DNA of 64,000 nt from Bugulina stolonifera. Lineage: Eukaryota; Bryozoa; Gymnolaemata; Cheilostomatida; Bugulidae. This document shows, in pieces, positions 36,971 to 46,161 of the stretch. The stretch spans positions 22,297,233 to 22,361,232 of the forward strand of contig OW285188.1 of NCBI GenBank assembly GCA_935421135.1, in the 5' to 3' direction. The notes below the pieces were generated by a model that saw only the letters and a program-made list of their open reading frames with translations, had not been told where the DNA came from and made no database searches. Both the position numbers and the translations under genes were made by a program. Each line of letters opens with the position of its first letter. Position 1 is the first letter of the stretch.

Positions 36971-37674
36971 ATGTGACTCACCACAATGTTTACAGTTTCT
37001 AACCCAATCATCAGCGGCATCACGTATGGGCTTGGACTTCCTATCAGTCGCGATTTCCTTCTAGCAATAGCATCAACAGCTGTGGCTCCCTGATCAACAG
37101 CATCGACTGTCACGCTTGCTTGTTGAGTACCATCAAGTTGAGCCTTCATCTTCTGTTGAATAGCTTCCTTAGTTCTCATTTTAGTAACTACCTCTTCCAA
37201 GGAGTTGTCATCTAGTTGCATCTGAGCTGAAAGCTGTTTATCTTGCATACCTGCCAACAGTCTCACTCTTAACATGTCACTCTTTACTAGGCCTGTCCAT
37301 TGACATTTTGACGCTAAATCATAGCAGTCTCTGATGTAGGCCTGGTTAGACTCATCTCTGCCCTGTATTCTACCAAAGAACATCACCTTGTGGTGTAAAG
37401 CAGTGGAGTGCGGATTGAAATAATCATCAAAAGCCGCTAGAGTTAAATCATAGACTGTGAGAGTATCATATGGGTCTGGAATGGCTAGTTGTCTATATAT
37501 AGTATCTGACTCCTCTCCCATACATAGCAGCAGTGTGTCAACCTGCCTCTGAGGTGTCTTCTGATCCAGCTCTACAGCTGATCTGTATCTTGTAAACCTA
37601 GCCTTCCACTCATCCCACCTCTCTCTAGCATTGGAAAAGTCCAGTGGCTTTGGTGGCTTTATTCCAGCCATCAC
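36967..37674 (-). CDS. Retrotransposon Gag-like capsid protein
   Basis: A long minus-strand frame starting MAGIKPPKPLDFSN (in-frame upstream ATG at 37692). It shows RERWDEWKARFTRYRSA, the typical Trp-rich Gag start, then LLLCMGEESDTIYRQL, YFNPHSTALHHKVMFFGRIQ and a region for nucleic-acid binding near the end. It covers matrix/capsid of a Ty3/gypsy Gag and stops just before the nucleocapsid knuckle because of a frameshift near 37060. It lies 70 bases inside the 5' LTR. Confidence 0.75.
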   Translation of the reverse strand: MMAGIKPPKPLDFSNARERWDEWKARFTRYRSAVELDQKTPQRQVDTLLLCMGEESDTIYRQLAIPDPYDTLTVYDLTLAAFDDYFNPHSTALHHKVMFFGRIQGRDESNQAYIRDCYDLASKCQWTGLVKSDMLRVRLLAGMQDKQLSAQMQLDDNSLEEVVTKMRTKEAIQQKMKAQLDGTQQASVTVDAVDQGATAVDAIARRKSRLIGSPSPYVMPLMIGLETVNIVVSHM

Positions 37675-37950
37675 AACAACAAAACACTCCAAAACTGCTC
37701 AACCAGGGCTGCCCACAATCAATGCCTGTCCCAACACAGTCCGTTATAGTCTACGACGCCATGTACAGACTCTGGCATACATATTTATATTTGACTTGTT
37801 TATTTAGGTTGACTGTGTAAATCCAACACGTTGTGTAGTTAACTAAAAGATGGCGGCTGCTTTAGCCTATAACCAAAAATACGAAACATGATAAAATATA
37901 ATCTCCAAGTAAATAACAGCGAGAATATAACTCCAAACTATTACATTTTT

Positions 37951-38235
37951 AACTCAAGTTTTTATGAATTATTAAGTTTACTGGCATTGCATTTTTGTAG
38001 GTCTAATTTTTCTCGTTTTCTATTGTCTGGCTGTAAAACATTTAGATGGGTGGCCATCACAAAATCTCAAGTGTTCAATGATTGTGATTGTGGACACTGT
38101 CAAGTCAAGATATAATATAATAAGGATAGGCTTTGGCAACACGTCTAGACTTACCAGTAGTATGAATAGAAGTGTTTGCGCTCTCTCCTCGTGTCCTCTA
38201 CCTCAGTCTCGTATCTAGATCCTATTCCCTAGCGC
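37951..38235. other. Short non-coding stretch beside the retrotransposon
   Basis: Follows the right target duplication of the LTR element. Nothing recognisable. Confidence 0.3.
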
Positions 38236-38502
38236 TTATCCCTGTACCCAATAGGCGGCTTTGTCATATGCGTTGACCTCTAGACTATAATACCACATGC
38301 CCTTTTCTTCGAAGAGCCTCCTTCTTGATTTCTGGTAATCTCGTCTCCAATAGTCTAGATTCCTACAACACTTATCATGTGTTATGTAACATGCTCTCCT
38401 CCTTGGAAGTCTCATGTCTGGATCGTAAACAAGCAAGTCTTGCAACGTTCTACATGTTTCTTTTTTTTTTCTAGTCCAACCATATACTCTATATAAATAC
38501 AA
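38236..38502 (-). CDS. Unrecognised basic ORF downstream of the CCHC ORF
   Basis: An 88-codon minus-strand frame rich in Arg, Lys, Tyr and Trp, with two cysteine pairs (RRRACYITHDKCCRNLDYW). A possible acceptor (CTAG before a run of A) lies just inside its 5' end, so it may be an exon. It lies about 140 bases after the stop of the CCHC ORF on the same strand. Family unknown; it may be transposon-derived or spurious. Confidence 0.3.
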   Translation of the reverse strand: MYLYRVYGWTRKKKETCRTLQDLLVYDPDMRLPRRRACYITHDKCCRNLDYWRRDYQKSRRRLFEEKGMWYYSLEVNAYDKAAYWVQG

Positions 38503-38642
38503 GCTATTTTCAACTACTATTGTTTACAAGGCATGGATTACAATGTTAACGTGTACGGTATATATAATAGGTTACACTCACCTTGTTCTAGTTTTCTAAT
38601 ACTTTACCTAGTCTTCTAGTAACTTACTCACATGATCGAGGT

Positions 38643-39689
38643 TTAGTCTACTTCTGGATCTGGACTTCGTCTAGCTGGCGTCTCGGCAGCTGGTGTACTA
38701 TCACCCTTCGGACTGTTAGCCGTTCTAGTACCTGAAAGCCCTAAACTAGTATTTCTAGTCACCTCCGAGTAGAGGGGCCCATGAAAAGCAACAATCTGAG
38801 ACTCTGCGCCTTCAGACTTTACTTCCATACCCACACTGACTCGTTCACTAGAGCTCTGGTTTACTTGTATACTAGACTCTGCAGGAGTCACAGACTCCCC
38901 CTCACCACCTGACACCTCCATACCTACCATAGAGGTGGAAGACACTGGCCGTTGTGGTGCCACCACGGGACCAGCCAAGGTACCTGTCGAGATCTTAGAC
39001 CTCTTGCTGATAAAGTTAGCCCTTGCGAGCTCTAGCTGTTCAATAGCTTCTCTCATGGCCTCTCCTCCTTCATACTCTACCTTTAGGGCCTCTCTCTCGA
39101 GCTCCATCCGTTCCCTAGCATGTCTTCTTTCCATTTCTTGTTGTCTATCTGCCAATACTTCCATCCTAGAATTAAAAACGGAAGCAGAGAGGAACTCGGT
39201 AGATTTGACCGTGTCTAAAAAACTTGATACCTCACCTACAATTGTTCGCTTCCCTGGAACTCTAGCGCTCTTACTGGGAGGGGCAGGTGTTTCCTCCTCC
39301 ACTCGAGCTCTCTTAGTTGCTATAAAATCCTTACCACCATACGGACAGTCTGCTGTATCGTGGTCCCCTCCTGTTTTTGCACACCAGGTACAGACTTTCT
39401 TTGGACAGCTGGCTACCCAATGACCTTTATCTCCATATTTGTGGCAAACATTACCAGGGCAATCACGTGCTGAATGGTCATGTAAGCAGCCACAAATAAG
39501 ACATTTCATATTACCTGGCTTACCATATACCTTTCTACTTCTACCTGACCTGATCTCTGGTGGGACTCCACTGTCTCCATTTTCCTTACTTGCATTCTCA
39601 TTCATGTCTGCTCTAGCTCTCCTCCTTCTCTTCCTTCCCTCTACCACCTGCCACGTTCCCTCCTCTCCACTGCTCCCTCCGCTTGCCAT
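38643..39689 (-). CDS. Three-knuckle CCHC zinc protein with coiled coil, retroelement-like
   Basis: 348 residues from the Met at 39689 (the frame is open to a Met at 39806, but MASGGSSGEEGTWQVVEGRK looks like a natural start). A basic segment RKRRRRARADMN is followed by three knuckles: CLICGCLHDHSARDC, CHKYGDKGHWVASC (second Cys replaced by Tyr) and CTWCAKTGGDHDTADC. A predicted coiled coil, MEVLADRQQEMERRHARERM onward, follows, then a Ser/Thr-rich tail ending DPEVD. It is an intact intronless ORF lying between two retrotransposons. Candidates: ORF1 or Gag of an unrelated retroelement, or a domesticated derivative. The role is not known. Confidence 0.6.
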   Translation of the reverse strand: MASGGSSGEEGTWQVVEGRKRRRRARADMNENASKENGDSGVPPEIRSGRSRKVYGKPGNMKCLICGCLHDHSARDCPGNVCHKYGDKGHWVASCPKKVCTWCAKTGGDHDTADCPYGGKDFIATKRARVEEETPAPPSKSARVPGKRTIVGEVSSFLDTVKSTEFLSASVFNSRMEVLADRQQEMERRHARERMELEREALKVEYEGGEAMREAIEQLELARANFISKRSKISTGTLAGPVVAPQRPVSSTSMVGMEVSGGEGESVTPAESSIQVNQSSSERVSVGMEVKSEGAESQIVAFHGPLYSEVTRNTSLGLSGTRTANSPKGDSTPAAETPARRSPDPEVD

Positions 39690-40043
39690 AATCTTGTTAA
39701 GTTTGAATGGTTTGAGTAGTCTGAATATTCTACAACAGTTAGTCATATAACATGTCCTGTTTGTTTGGTCGCTTACTAACTGTGATGGTATAAACGGGTT
39801 TGTCAACTCAGTAGTAACTCTTTATTGATTAACTAACTGTCATATTATGTAAATGTGCAATATGTATACATGCACATGTACAAGTACGTATTAATTTCAG
39901 CTTACTACATGTTGGAAAATACAAGACTGTTGAATTATAATAATAGAGTGATTAATTGAAACAGTAATAACTAGACTGCTTTGAGACACTGCCAAGCTAA
40001 TAATGCCTGTATTATGCAGCTTAGTAAAAAACAACTGTTAGTT

Positions 40044-40883
40044 CTAGCCAAAACGACCACACTGGTTAGCAGTCCATTGTGTTGAAATTGCATTAGTCAT
40101 ACAAGTTTTGCTATCAATATGTAGGGCCAATGTCAGTTCCGGGTGCATTGGGAGATCATTAGATCCCAACACACTAACCCTTCCTGATCTAGTTACATAC
40201 TCTTTGGATCTGGTGTTCCTAGGCACGGAGGTGCTGGGGTTATTAGCCTGACACCCTGTTGCCGTGCTTTCATTTGGCTTGGCAGCCTCTATGGTGTCCT
40301 GTGTAATCTGGCTCTCTATGACCGTTTGTTCAGTCGACTGTGGTTCACTAAAATCATTAGTGGTGGTATTACTAGCAGCCTTATTACTAGTGGTGTTAGT
40401 CTTAGCAGCATTGTCATTAGAAGCATTGTCACTAGCAGTTGTTAAGAGTATTGAAGGCTCATCCACAGATATATGGTCTACCTCAGATAAGTCCTCCGTT
40501 TCTTCACCCTGAGACTCACCTAACTGGAGTTCCAGATTAGAGGGTGATGGTAAAACATCACTCTCCAACCCTGTCTCTGACCTGTGTAACAGATACAAGT
40601 GTTTACGGTTACGCCTAAGTTCTCTAGAATTCACTCTAACCCAAAAACTATCGGGGTTTGTATCTTGTCTAATAACAATACCTTCTCTACTTATGTCACT
40701 AGGAGCTTTAACCCACACTTTGTCCTCATTTTTTAAATCCGGCAACCTCTTTGCTCTATGTTTCTTATCCCATTTGGCATTGGATTTACTTCTGTTATTC
40801 AACTCGATTTTTTCAAATTCGCTGTAATCAACCGGATCACCACGAGGGCACCCCAAGGGAGTTTCTATGGGGCGTCCAAACAA
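40044..40883 (-). pseudogene. Ty3/gypsy Pol C-terminal region (integrase tail)
   Basis: Begins MFGRPIETPLGCPRGD, the normal end of the integrase core, then NEDKVWVKAPSD and RRNRKHLYLL, the SH3-like integrase tail, and a long Asn/Ser/Thr-rich low-complexity end. The open frame is intact for 279 codons but is cut off from the core by stops near 41000. Confidence 0.75.
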
Positions 40884-41166
40884 CAGCTATGCAGGTGAAA
40901 ACCTTGACTTTAACGGAGTAGCTCGATATGCTAACAGAGCCTCCATCTTGTTTTCTGAGTTGATCCACAACCTTTTAACAATCCCTACGGCTCATTCCGC
41001 GAGACCGTTCGATTGCGGATACCTAGGGCTACTCGTGGCGTGAGCAAATCCCCAACTATCCATAAAGGACCGGAACTCTACACAAGCAAAACAGCTACCA
41101 TTATCGCTCCTAAGTTTCTTAGGAGTTCCCAGCCGTGAAAATATAGATTCCAATTCACTAATAACA

Positions 41167-41520
41167 TTACTCGCCGTTTTGCGAGTTCAGGTATGCAGTT
41201 TCTATCCATTTAGAATAGTAATCAATCACAATCAGATATAACTTTCCCTCAAACATAAATACATCAGTACCAAGTTCCACCCATGGTGCTGTAGGTAAGG
41301 TAATACCTACAGTAGGTTGGTGTTTTATGGCACCATTCTTTATACAAGACTCACATGTAGAAACGTAATTGTTAATATCACTACTAACACTAGGCCACCA
41401 AAATAATTGTCTCGCTCTTCTCTGGCATTTGACTATGCCTTGGTGACTAATGTGGCACCTTTCTAAATAAGCTTGTCTTAATACTTTTGGGACATATAAC
41501 CGTGAGTTACATAAAATCAA
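41167..41520 (-). pseudogene. Ty3/gypsy integrase zinc-binding domain and start of the core
   Basis: Shows the H2C2 zinc domain HISHQGIVKCQRRARQLFWWPS and CESCIKNG, then PWVELGTDVF with the first catalytic Asp and IDYYSKWIETA. A stop follows soon after, before the rest of the DDE triad. Confidence 0.85.
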
Positions 41521-41707
41521 CCCACCATAGTCGGTCTAACTATCACGACAGCTATAGAGCCGTCGTAATTCCCCATGTAGCGATGTACCGTTTCTCGGCC
41601 ATCCGTTACGCATATATAATATACAGCTACTAGCAATATCATCTATTTTGATTGCATCTAGTAACTCTTGTTCCCTGACACTGCCTAAAAGCTTCTCTTC
41701 AACAATA

Positions 41708-42253
41708 TTAGCGTTCTACTAGAGCGCAATTATAAATAGCTTCATCAGTAATCCCTTCTGTGCAAGGCCTACTTAATGCATCGGCTAAGTACATTTCTCT
41801 ACCTGGAGTATGGAATATGCTGTACTCAAATCTCATTAGCCTTAACTTAAATCTCTGTACCCTCAAAGGTGAATGATATAAATCTTTTTCCCCTAGGAGT
41901 GAGACCAATGGTTTGTGATCTGTCTCAATCTCAAACTGTCTCCCCATCAAATAGAAATCAAATTTCTCGCATGCCCATGTTATAGCTAGAGATTCTTTTT
42001 CAATCATCGCATACCTTTGTTCCGCTTTTGTCATTTTGCGAGAAGCATACTCTACCGGCTGCCAGTCTCCCCTGTCGGTGCTTTGTAACAACACCGCTCC
42101 TATCGTTGATTTACTGGCATCTGCTGAAACTCGATGTTTTCTCTTCAAGTCAAAAGAACACAATACTGGTGTGCTTGACAGCTCTTGTTTTATCTTGTTA
42201 AAAGAGTTCTGCTGATCAACACCCCAATACCACGCACTTTTTCCGCCTATCAC
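41708..42253 (-). pseudogene. Ty3/gypsy RNase H domain
   Basis: Contains VSADASKSTIGAVLLQ with the first active-site Asp, EYASRKMTKAEQRYA, EKESLAITWACEKF with the Glu, FEIETDHKPLVSLL, and LADALSRP with the last Asp. Catalytic residues are preserved although neighbouring blocks are broken. Confidence 0.88.
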
Positions 42254-42274
42254 ATCCTAAATGGGAACACTCAA

Positions 42275-42789
42275 TTAAGCGAGCTTTTTACTGAATTTAC
42301 CTAGGTAGTTAACTACTCCCATGAACCTGCGTGCCTCCTTTTTGTTATTTGGAGGTAACATCTCTGAAATAGCCTTAACTTTTTCTGGGTCTGGCTTAAT
42401 GCCTTCCCCACTGACTACATGCCCTAGAAACTTTATTGACGAGCACCCAAACTCACATTTGCTCTTTTTGAGGGTTACTCCCACATTTTGAATTCTACTC
42501 AACACTTTTTTCAACCTGGACCAATGTTGGTTAGTGTCTTTACCATAAACTAGGACATCGTCCGTCAAACATACTACGCCTTCTAAGCCATGAAGAATTT
42601 TTTCCATGGCTCTCTGATAGAACTCAGGTGCAGAGCTAATTCCAAATGGCATTCTCTTAAAACAAAACCTACCCCAAGGGGAAATAAGGTAGTGAGCAGT
42701 TTGCACTTCTCATCCAATTTTACTTGCCAGAATCCACTGTTTGCATCCAATTTGGAAAATATTTTTCCTTTAGATAAACTAAACAACAT
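42275..42789 (-). pseudogene. Ty3/gypsy reverse transcriptase domain
   Basis: KIFSKLDANSGFWQVKLDE (catalytic Asp of motif A) is in one frame and FCFKRMPFGISSAPEF, CLTDDVLVYG (motif C), KKSKCEFG and KFLGHVVSGEGIKPDP in another, joined by a frameshift near 42680. Motif C is LTDD rather than the usual (Y/F/I)xDD. Confidence 0.88.
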
Positions 42790-43294
42790 ATCACTAACCC
42801 TAGGAAGAGGATAATTTTCCCTTCTAACTCCCTTGTTTAATCTAGTTAAATCTACACATAATCTAATTGCTTCATTTGGTTTAGGGGCTATAGTTAAGCC
42901 TGAACACCATCTAACATCTCTAACATTTTATCTATTTCGGCCTTGGTTTTTCTCTAAGACCTGCTGCTATTACCCTAGGTCTCGTTAGATGGTAAGGTTC
43001 AATATCCTTTTTCAATTTGACTGAAAATATCCATTCTTTTAGCGTGATCACTACTTTCTACTTTAACTTCTCCCACTGGTTCAGTTTTAATGGTCAAAGA
43101 ACTCAAGTCACTATTTAGCTTTGTCACTGACTCCTAATAGTTTTTAGTCTATCCCAAGTCAAATCTTCACTAGCTATAAACTCTCTACGCAAGTTTTGAT
43201 CTCTTAAACCTGTATCTGCTAGCACCAGAGCTAATTCTTTACGCAGCCGTTTGTAAGGGTACTTTAGCGGCTTCAATTTTAGTATTAAAAAATT

Positions 43295-43711
43295 CTAAAC
43301 TTCTACTCTGTTCAAATAATCCCTAGGATCTTCACTAGCACACTGTTGTACTTTCACAAAACTGTGAGTTCTAACATACAAACTATCTTCTCTCTGATAG
43401 TGGTTAACCAAAACCCCCAAAGCTTCATCGTACATAGTATTGACCCCTTCTAAATCCAAACCCGTGGACAGTAATGTCTTTTTACCCTCCGAGCCGATAG
43501 ATTCCAATAATACTAATAGTTTACCTTCACTGGTGAATTTTGGAACTAGAGTTTCAACACCATGTTCATCAGTAACTTTATCATTTCCCACTTCAAAGCT
43601 TTTCATTCTAATACATAATTTAAATTCTGTAAGCCATCTATTCCATGAACCTGACACATCTTGTGGATCAATACAAGCTCAGGAAATCCCGAATAACTAA
43701 ACCCAGTCGCC
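43295..43711 (-). pseudogene. Ty3/gypsy Gag fragment
   Basis: Starts MATGFSYSGFPE at 43711, then a frameshift, then DVSGSWNRWLTEFKLCI, LLVLLESIGSEGKKTL and NHYQREDSLYVRTHSFVK, a typical Gag capsid with the end DPRDYL. The rest of Gag is lost to stops. Confidence 0.7.
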
Positions 43712-44244
43712 ATCTTTTTCTCTCAAAATGGCAATAAAGAATTTTCTATAACAATTTACTTTAATATTATAATATCTCTACTCCTTATTTTCTTTCTTTT
43801 AAGAAATAAATAAGTTAGTATACAACCTCACTCCTCTTCTCTCTCCTCTATAATCTCTCCCAAACTCACTGGTCCACAATAACGATTAATAACAATAAAT
43901 AATGAAAATCTCTCTCTGTTCTCTCCTCTCTTTTTTTTTCAATTCTAGTAGTTTTATTCCATTGTAATTGATGCTAATTTAGTGTCCCAAGGCAGCTAAC
44001 TGCTAAAAAAATATATATATTATACAGTTATATATATCCATCATTTAGGGTAATGCAGTTGCCCTTTGAATTCTATATATACAAGTATATAATATCATAT
44101 GTACTTAAGCAAACATATGTGTAATTAATACGTCAATTAACTCCTTGGCATCAACTCCTTGGCATCGTCTTGGTACGAACTCTTAGTATAAAAGGTCATC
44201 CTCGTACTCTCCACCCAGAGCTTCTCTACCCTGTCATGTGGAAT

Positions 44245-44603
44245 TCACTGGCCATTGATTGTGTCTGTGTACCAAATTTGATGTTTGTTTTCTCTCAAGT
44301 CATCCGCACCTTTCGACCACTTCAACTTGACCATTCCCTTTCTTTTCCTGTACTTTCTCCTGATTACTACTAGTACTGCCCCCATGATCGTTATAATCAG
44401 TAGTCCTGTCAAGAATTGTCCAGCATATATCCAGACATATTCCCCACTGGTAGGACGTTGTGCCATCGATGTCAACTCTCTATCTTCTGTAACTCCACCA
44501 TGTTTGTCAATTTCGTTAGTTTGATTCTTAATGTCGCATGACCTTGATTCCCCCACGCACCCATTAGGGCATCCCTCATTACCCTGACATCCCATCAATA
44601 GCC
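44245..44603 (-). CDS. Orphan single-pass transmembrane ORF or last exon
   Basis: The minus-strand frame is open from a possible acceptor (CTGCAG before 44603); an in-frame ATG is at 44595. It encodes CQGNEGCPNGCVGESRSC, a short cysteine-rich ectodomain stub, then a hydrophobic helix YAGQFLTGLLIITIMGAVLVVI, a basic stop-transfer RRKYRKRK, and a cytoplasmic tail of about 35 residues ending TDTINGQ. It could be the last exon of a receptor whose upstream exons I could not find, or an accessory ORF of a retroelement. Function unknown. Confidence 0.4.
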
Positions 44604-44608
44604 CTGCA

Positions 44609-46161
44609 GTAGTATGATATGAATATCATGCAACGCAGGTGAATGTACCATAGGTGAGTTTTTTAGCACTCTGTTATCTTGAACTTTGCTGAGAAGTTAG
44701 TATACATAGAGCTCCATCAAGTCATCGGTCTTGTATGTCAGAGGCTCTACCAACCATCGCATTCCTATTACAATTCTCAAGATTTTTTATGTTAAACAAA
44801 ATAATGTGTTTATAAAGGGGGAAATTAATGCAAGCTAGAAATGTAGAAAATTTCTTTAGTTTAACATATTCTCATAACTAATAATTATAGTGTTAGGCTT
44901 TTTCCCTCCCCTAAGCGGGCCTACACGGTAACAGTGGTTAACTTATAGATCTGTGGTACTGCTCACTCAGGTCAGTAAAGGGCAAGTCAGTCCAGCTCTG
45001 GTATATATAATAAGCTTCAGCTTTTCAGGTTCATTAACCCATTAGGTCCTATAATAGGTCCTATAATACCTGGATAGCCTTAGTTGTTTCGTTCAAACAG
45101 TGTGAACTGGTACTAAGTCGGTTTAAACTTGAAAATCTATAGTATCTACACATATTATTAGGTTAAACAGACTGACTAAAGGCTGTGGGCCTGCCTGCTA
45201 TCTGCTTATGGATATAATAATATGACTGTTGCTAGGAGCAAACAAAATTGTATATGGGCACATTTCTATGTTCTTTGTGTATAAATGTATAAATCTGTTG
45301 TTCACTGCAGGGATGCGGCTCCTAGATCTCCAAAGACTAATTTGAAGATGAAAGAGGGGAAACATTTACCTTCAATGGATTGCATGGCTGCACAACCTAC
45401 ACATAGCCTATATTGCTATAAGACTAAGATTAATGACAAGCATATCCAATGATTTACATTGTATCTGGCCAAAACCTGCCCACATTTTATTTGGAGAAAG
45501 CACAGTTGGTAGTTACTAGAACTGATATTCAGTTTTGGTGCAGAACAATGCAAATAGAGGTATTATTTTATTAAAATTGTTCTTAGGGTTTCAATTTTGG
45601 ACCTTTTGATTCTAATGACAAGGTAGCTACATGTAGTTCCCTTCAGCAAACCAGACTAGCTGGTACTTACATTGTATCTGTACAGTAATGTCAAGTATAT
45701 CTTATTTTCTTCCTCCACGATTTAGGCCTACCCATTCTGCCTCAGAATGGGTAGGCCTAAATTGGTTATCTATTTCATTAGTATTGTAAATAATAAGTTC
45801 AAACTATAGTAACTTTATCATAATAGAATGTATATGAAAAATATATACATGTACATATATCATAATCATGTTGTTAATTTTCCATAATGTGAATGTGGAC
45901 AAGAGATAATATGTTATAATAATTATGATAAACTATATTATATTTGTAAATAAATAAACAGTACCTATTATAATGTGATGTTACTGTCATTTTATACATA
46001 GCCTTCACAAGTTGTCATTTGTACATGCATAATGATTGCTGAATCTCAACATTATACTATAATATAACAGTGTTGGAATAAAATGCAGTCAACTATCAGA
46101 AGTTCAACCAGCCCATACATCAGTTAACTTTGTTCCTTTCTTTACTAGAGCTGGTCTTTTG
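44609..46161. other. Intergenic stretch with one hairpin
   Basis: About 1.55 kb with no supported gene. It contains the perfect hairpin at 45720-45762, which is listed separately. Confidence 0.45.
45720..45762. repeat. Perfect 20-bp inverted repeat with 3-base loop
   Basis: ATTTAGGCCTACCCATTCTG, loop CCT, then its exact reverse complement. Confidence 0.95.

Larger units (their letters stand above)
34225..37950 (-). mobile_element. Internally deleted Ty3/gypsy-like LTR retrotransposon, minus strand
   Basis: TTTTT duplications lie at 34225-34229 and 37946-37950. The 5' LTR (minus sense) is 37945-37762, 184 bases, beginning TGTAATAG and ending GTACA. The 3' LTR is split by a nested hAT: 36210-36204 plus 34410-34230. 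The LTRs differ by a 4-base indel and a few substitutions. Next to the 5' LTR is a primer-binding site starting TGGCGTCGTAGA; next to the 3' LTR is the polypurine tract AAAAAGGGAGA (36211-36221). The interior is only about 1.55 kb: a gag region then, after a deletion, the Pol C-terminus. Protease core, reverse transcriptase, RNase H and the integrase core are absent, so it cannot move alone. Confidence 0.9.
40044..43711 (-). mobile_element. Decayed Ty3/gypsy retrotransposon gag-pol, minus strand
   Basis: Minus-strand order 43711 to 40044: Gag (43657-43295), a degraded knuckle/protease region (43290-42800), reverse transcriptase (42789-42275), RNase H (42253-41708), integrase zinc finger and core (41520-41167), Pol C-terminus (40883-40044). 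Frameshifts or stops separate all blocks. No LTR pair, primer-binding site or polypurine tract could be found in 39800-40040 or 43715-44200. It is a different family from the element at 34225. Confidence 0.85.

Noticed and set aside
38935..39750. Plus-strand ORFs opposite the CCHC protein
   Set aside because: Hydrophobic antisense shadows without splice context; the minus frame has zinc knuckles and a coiled coil.
43715..44200. Search for a 5' LTR of the gypsy element at 40044-43711
   Set aside because: No sequence in this stretch matches 39800-40040, and no TGG primer-binding site or polypurine tract was found.
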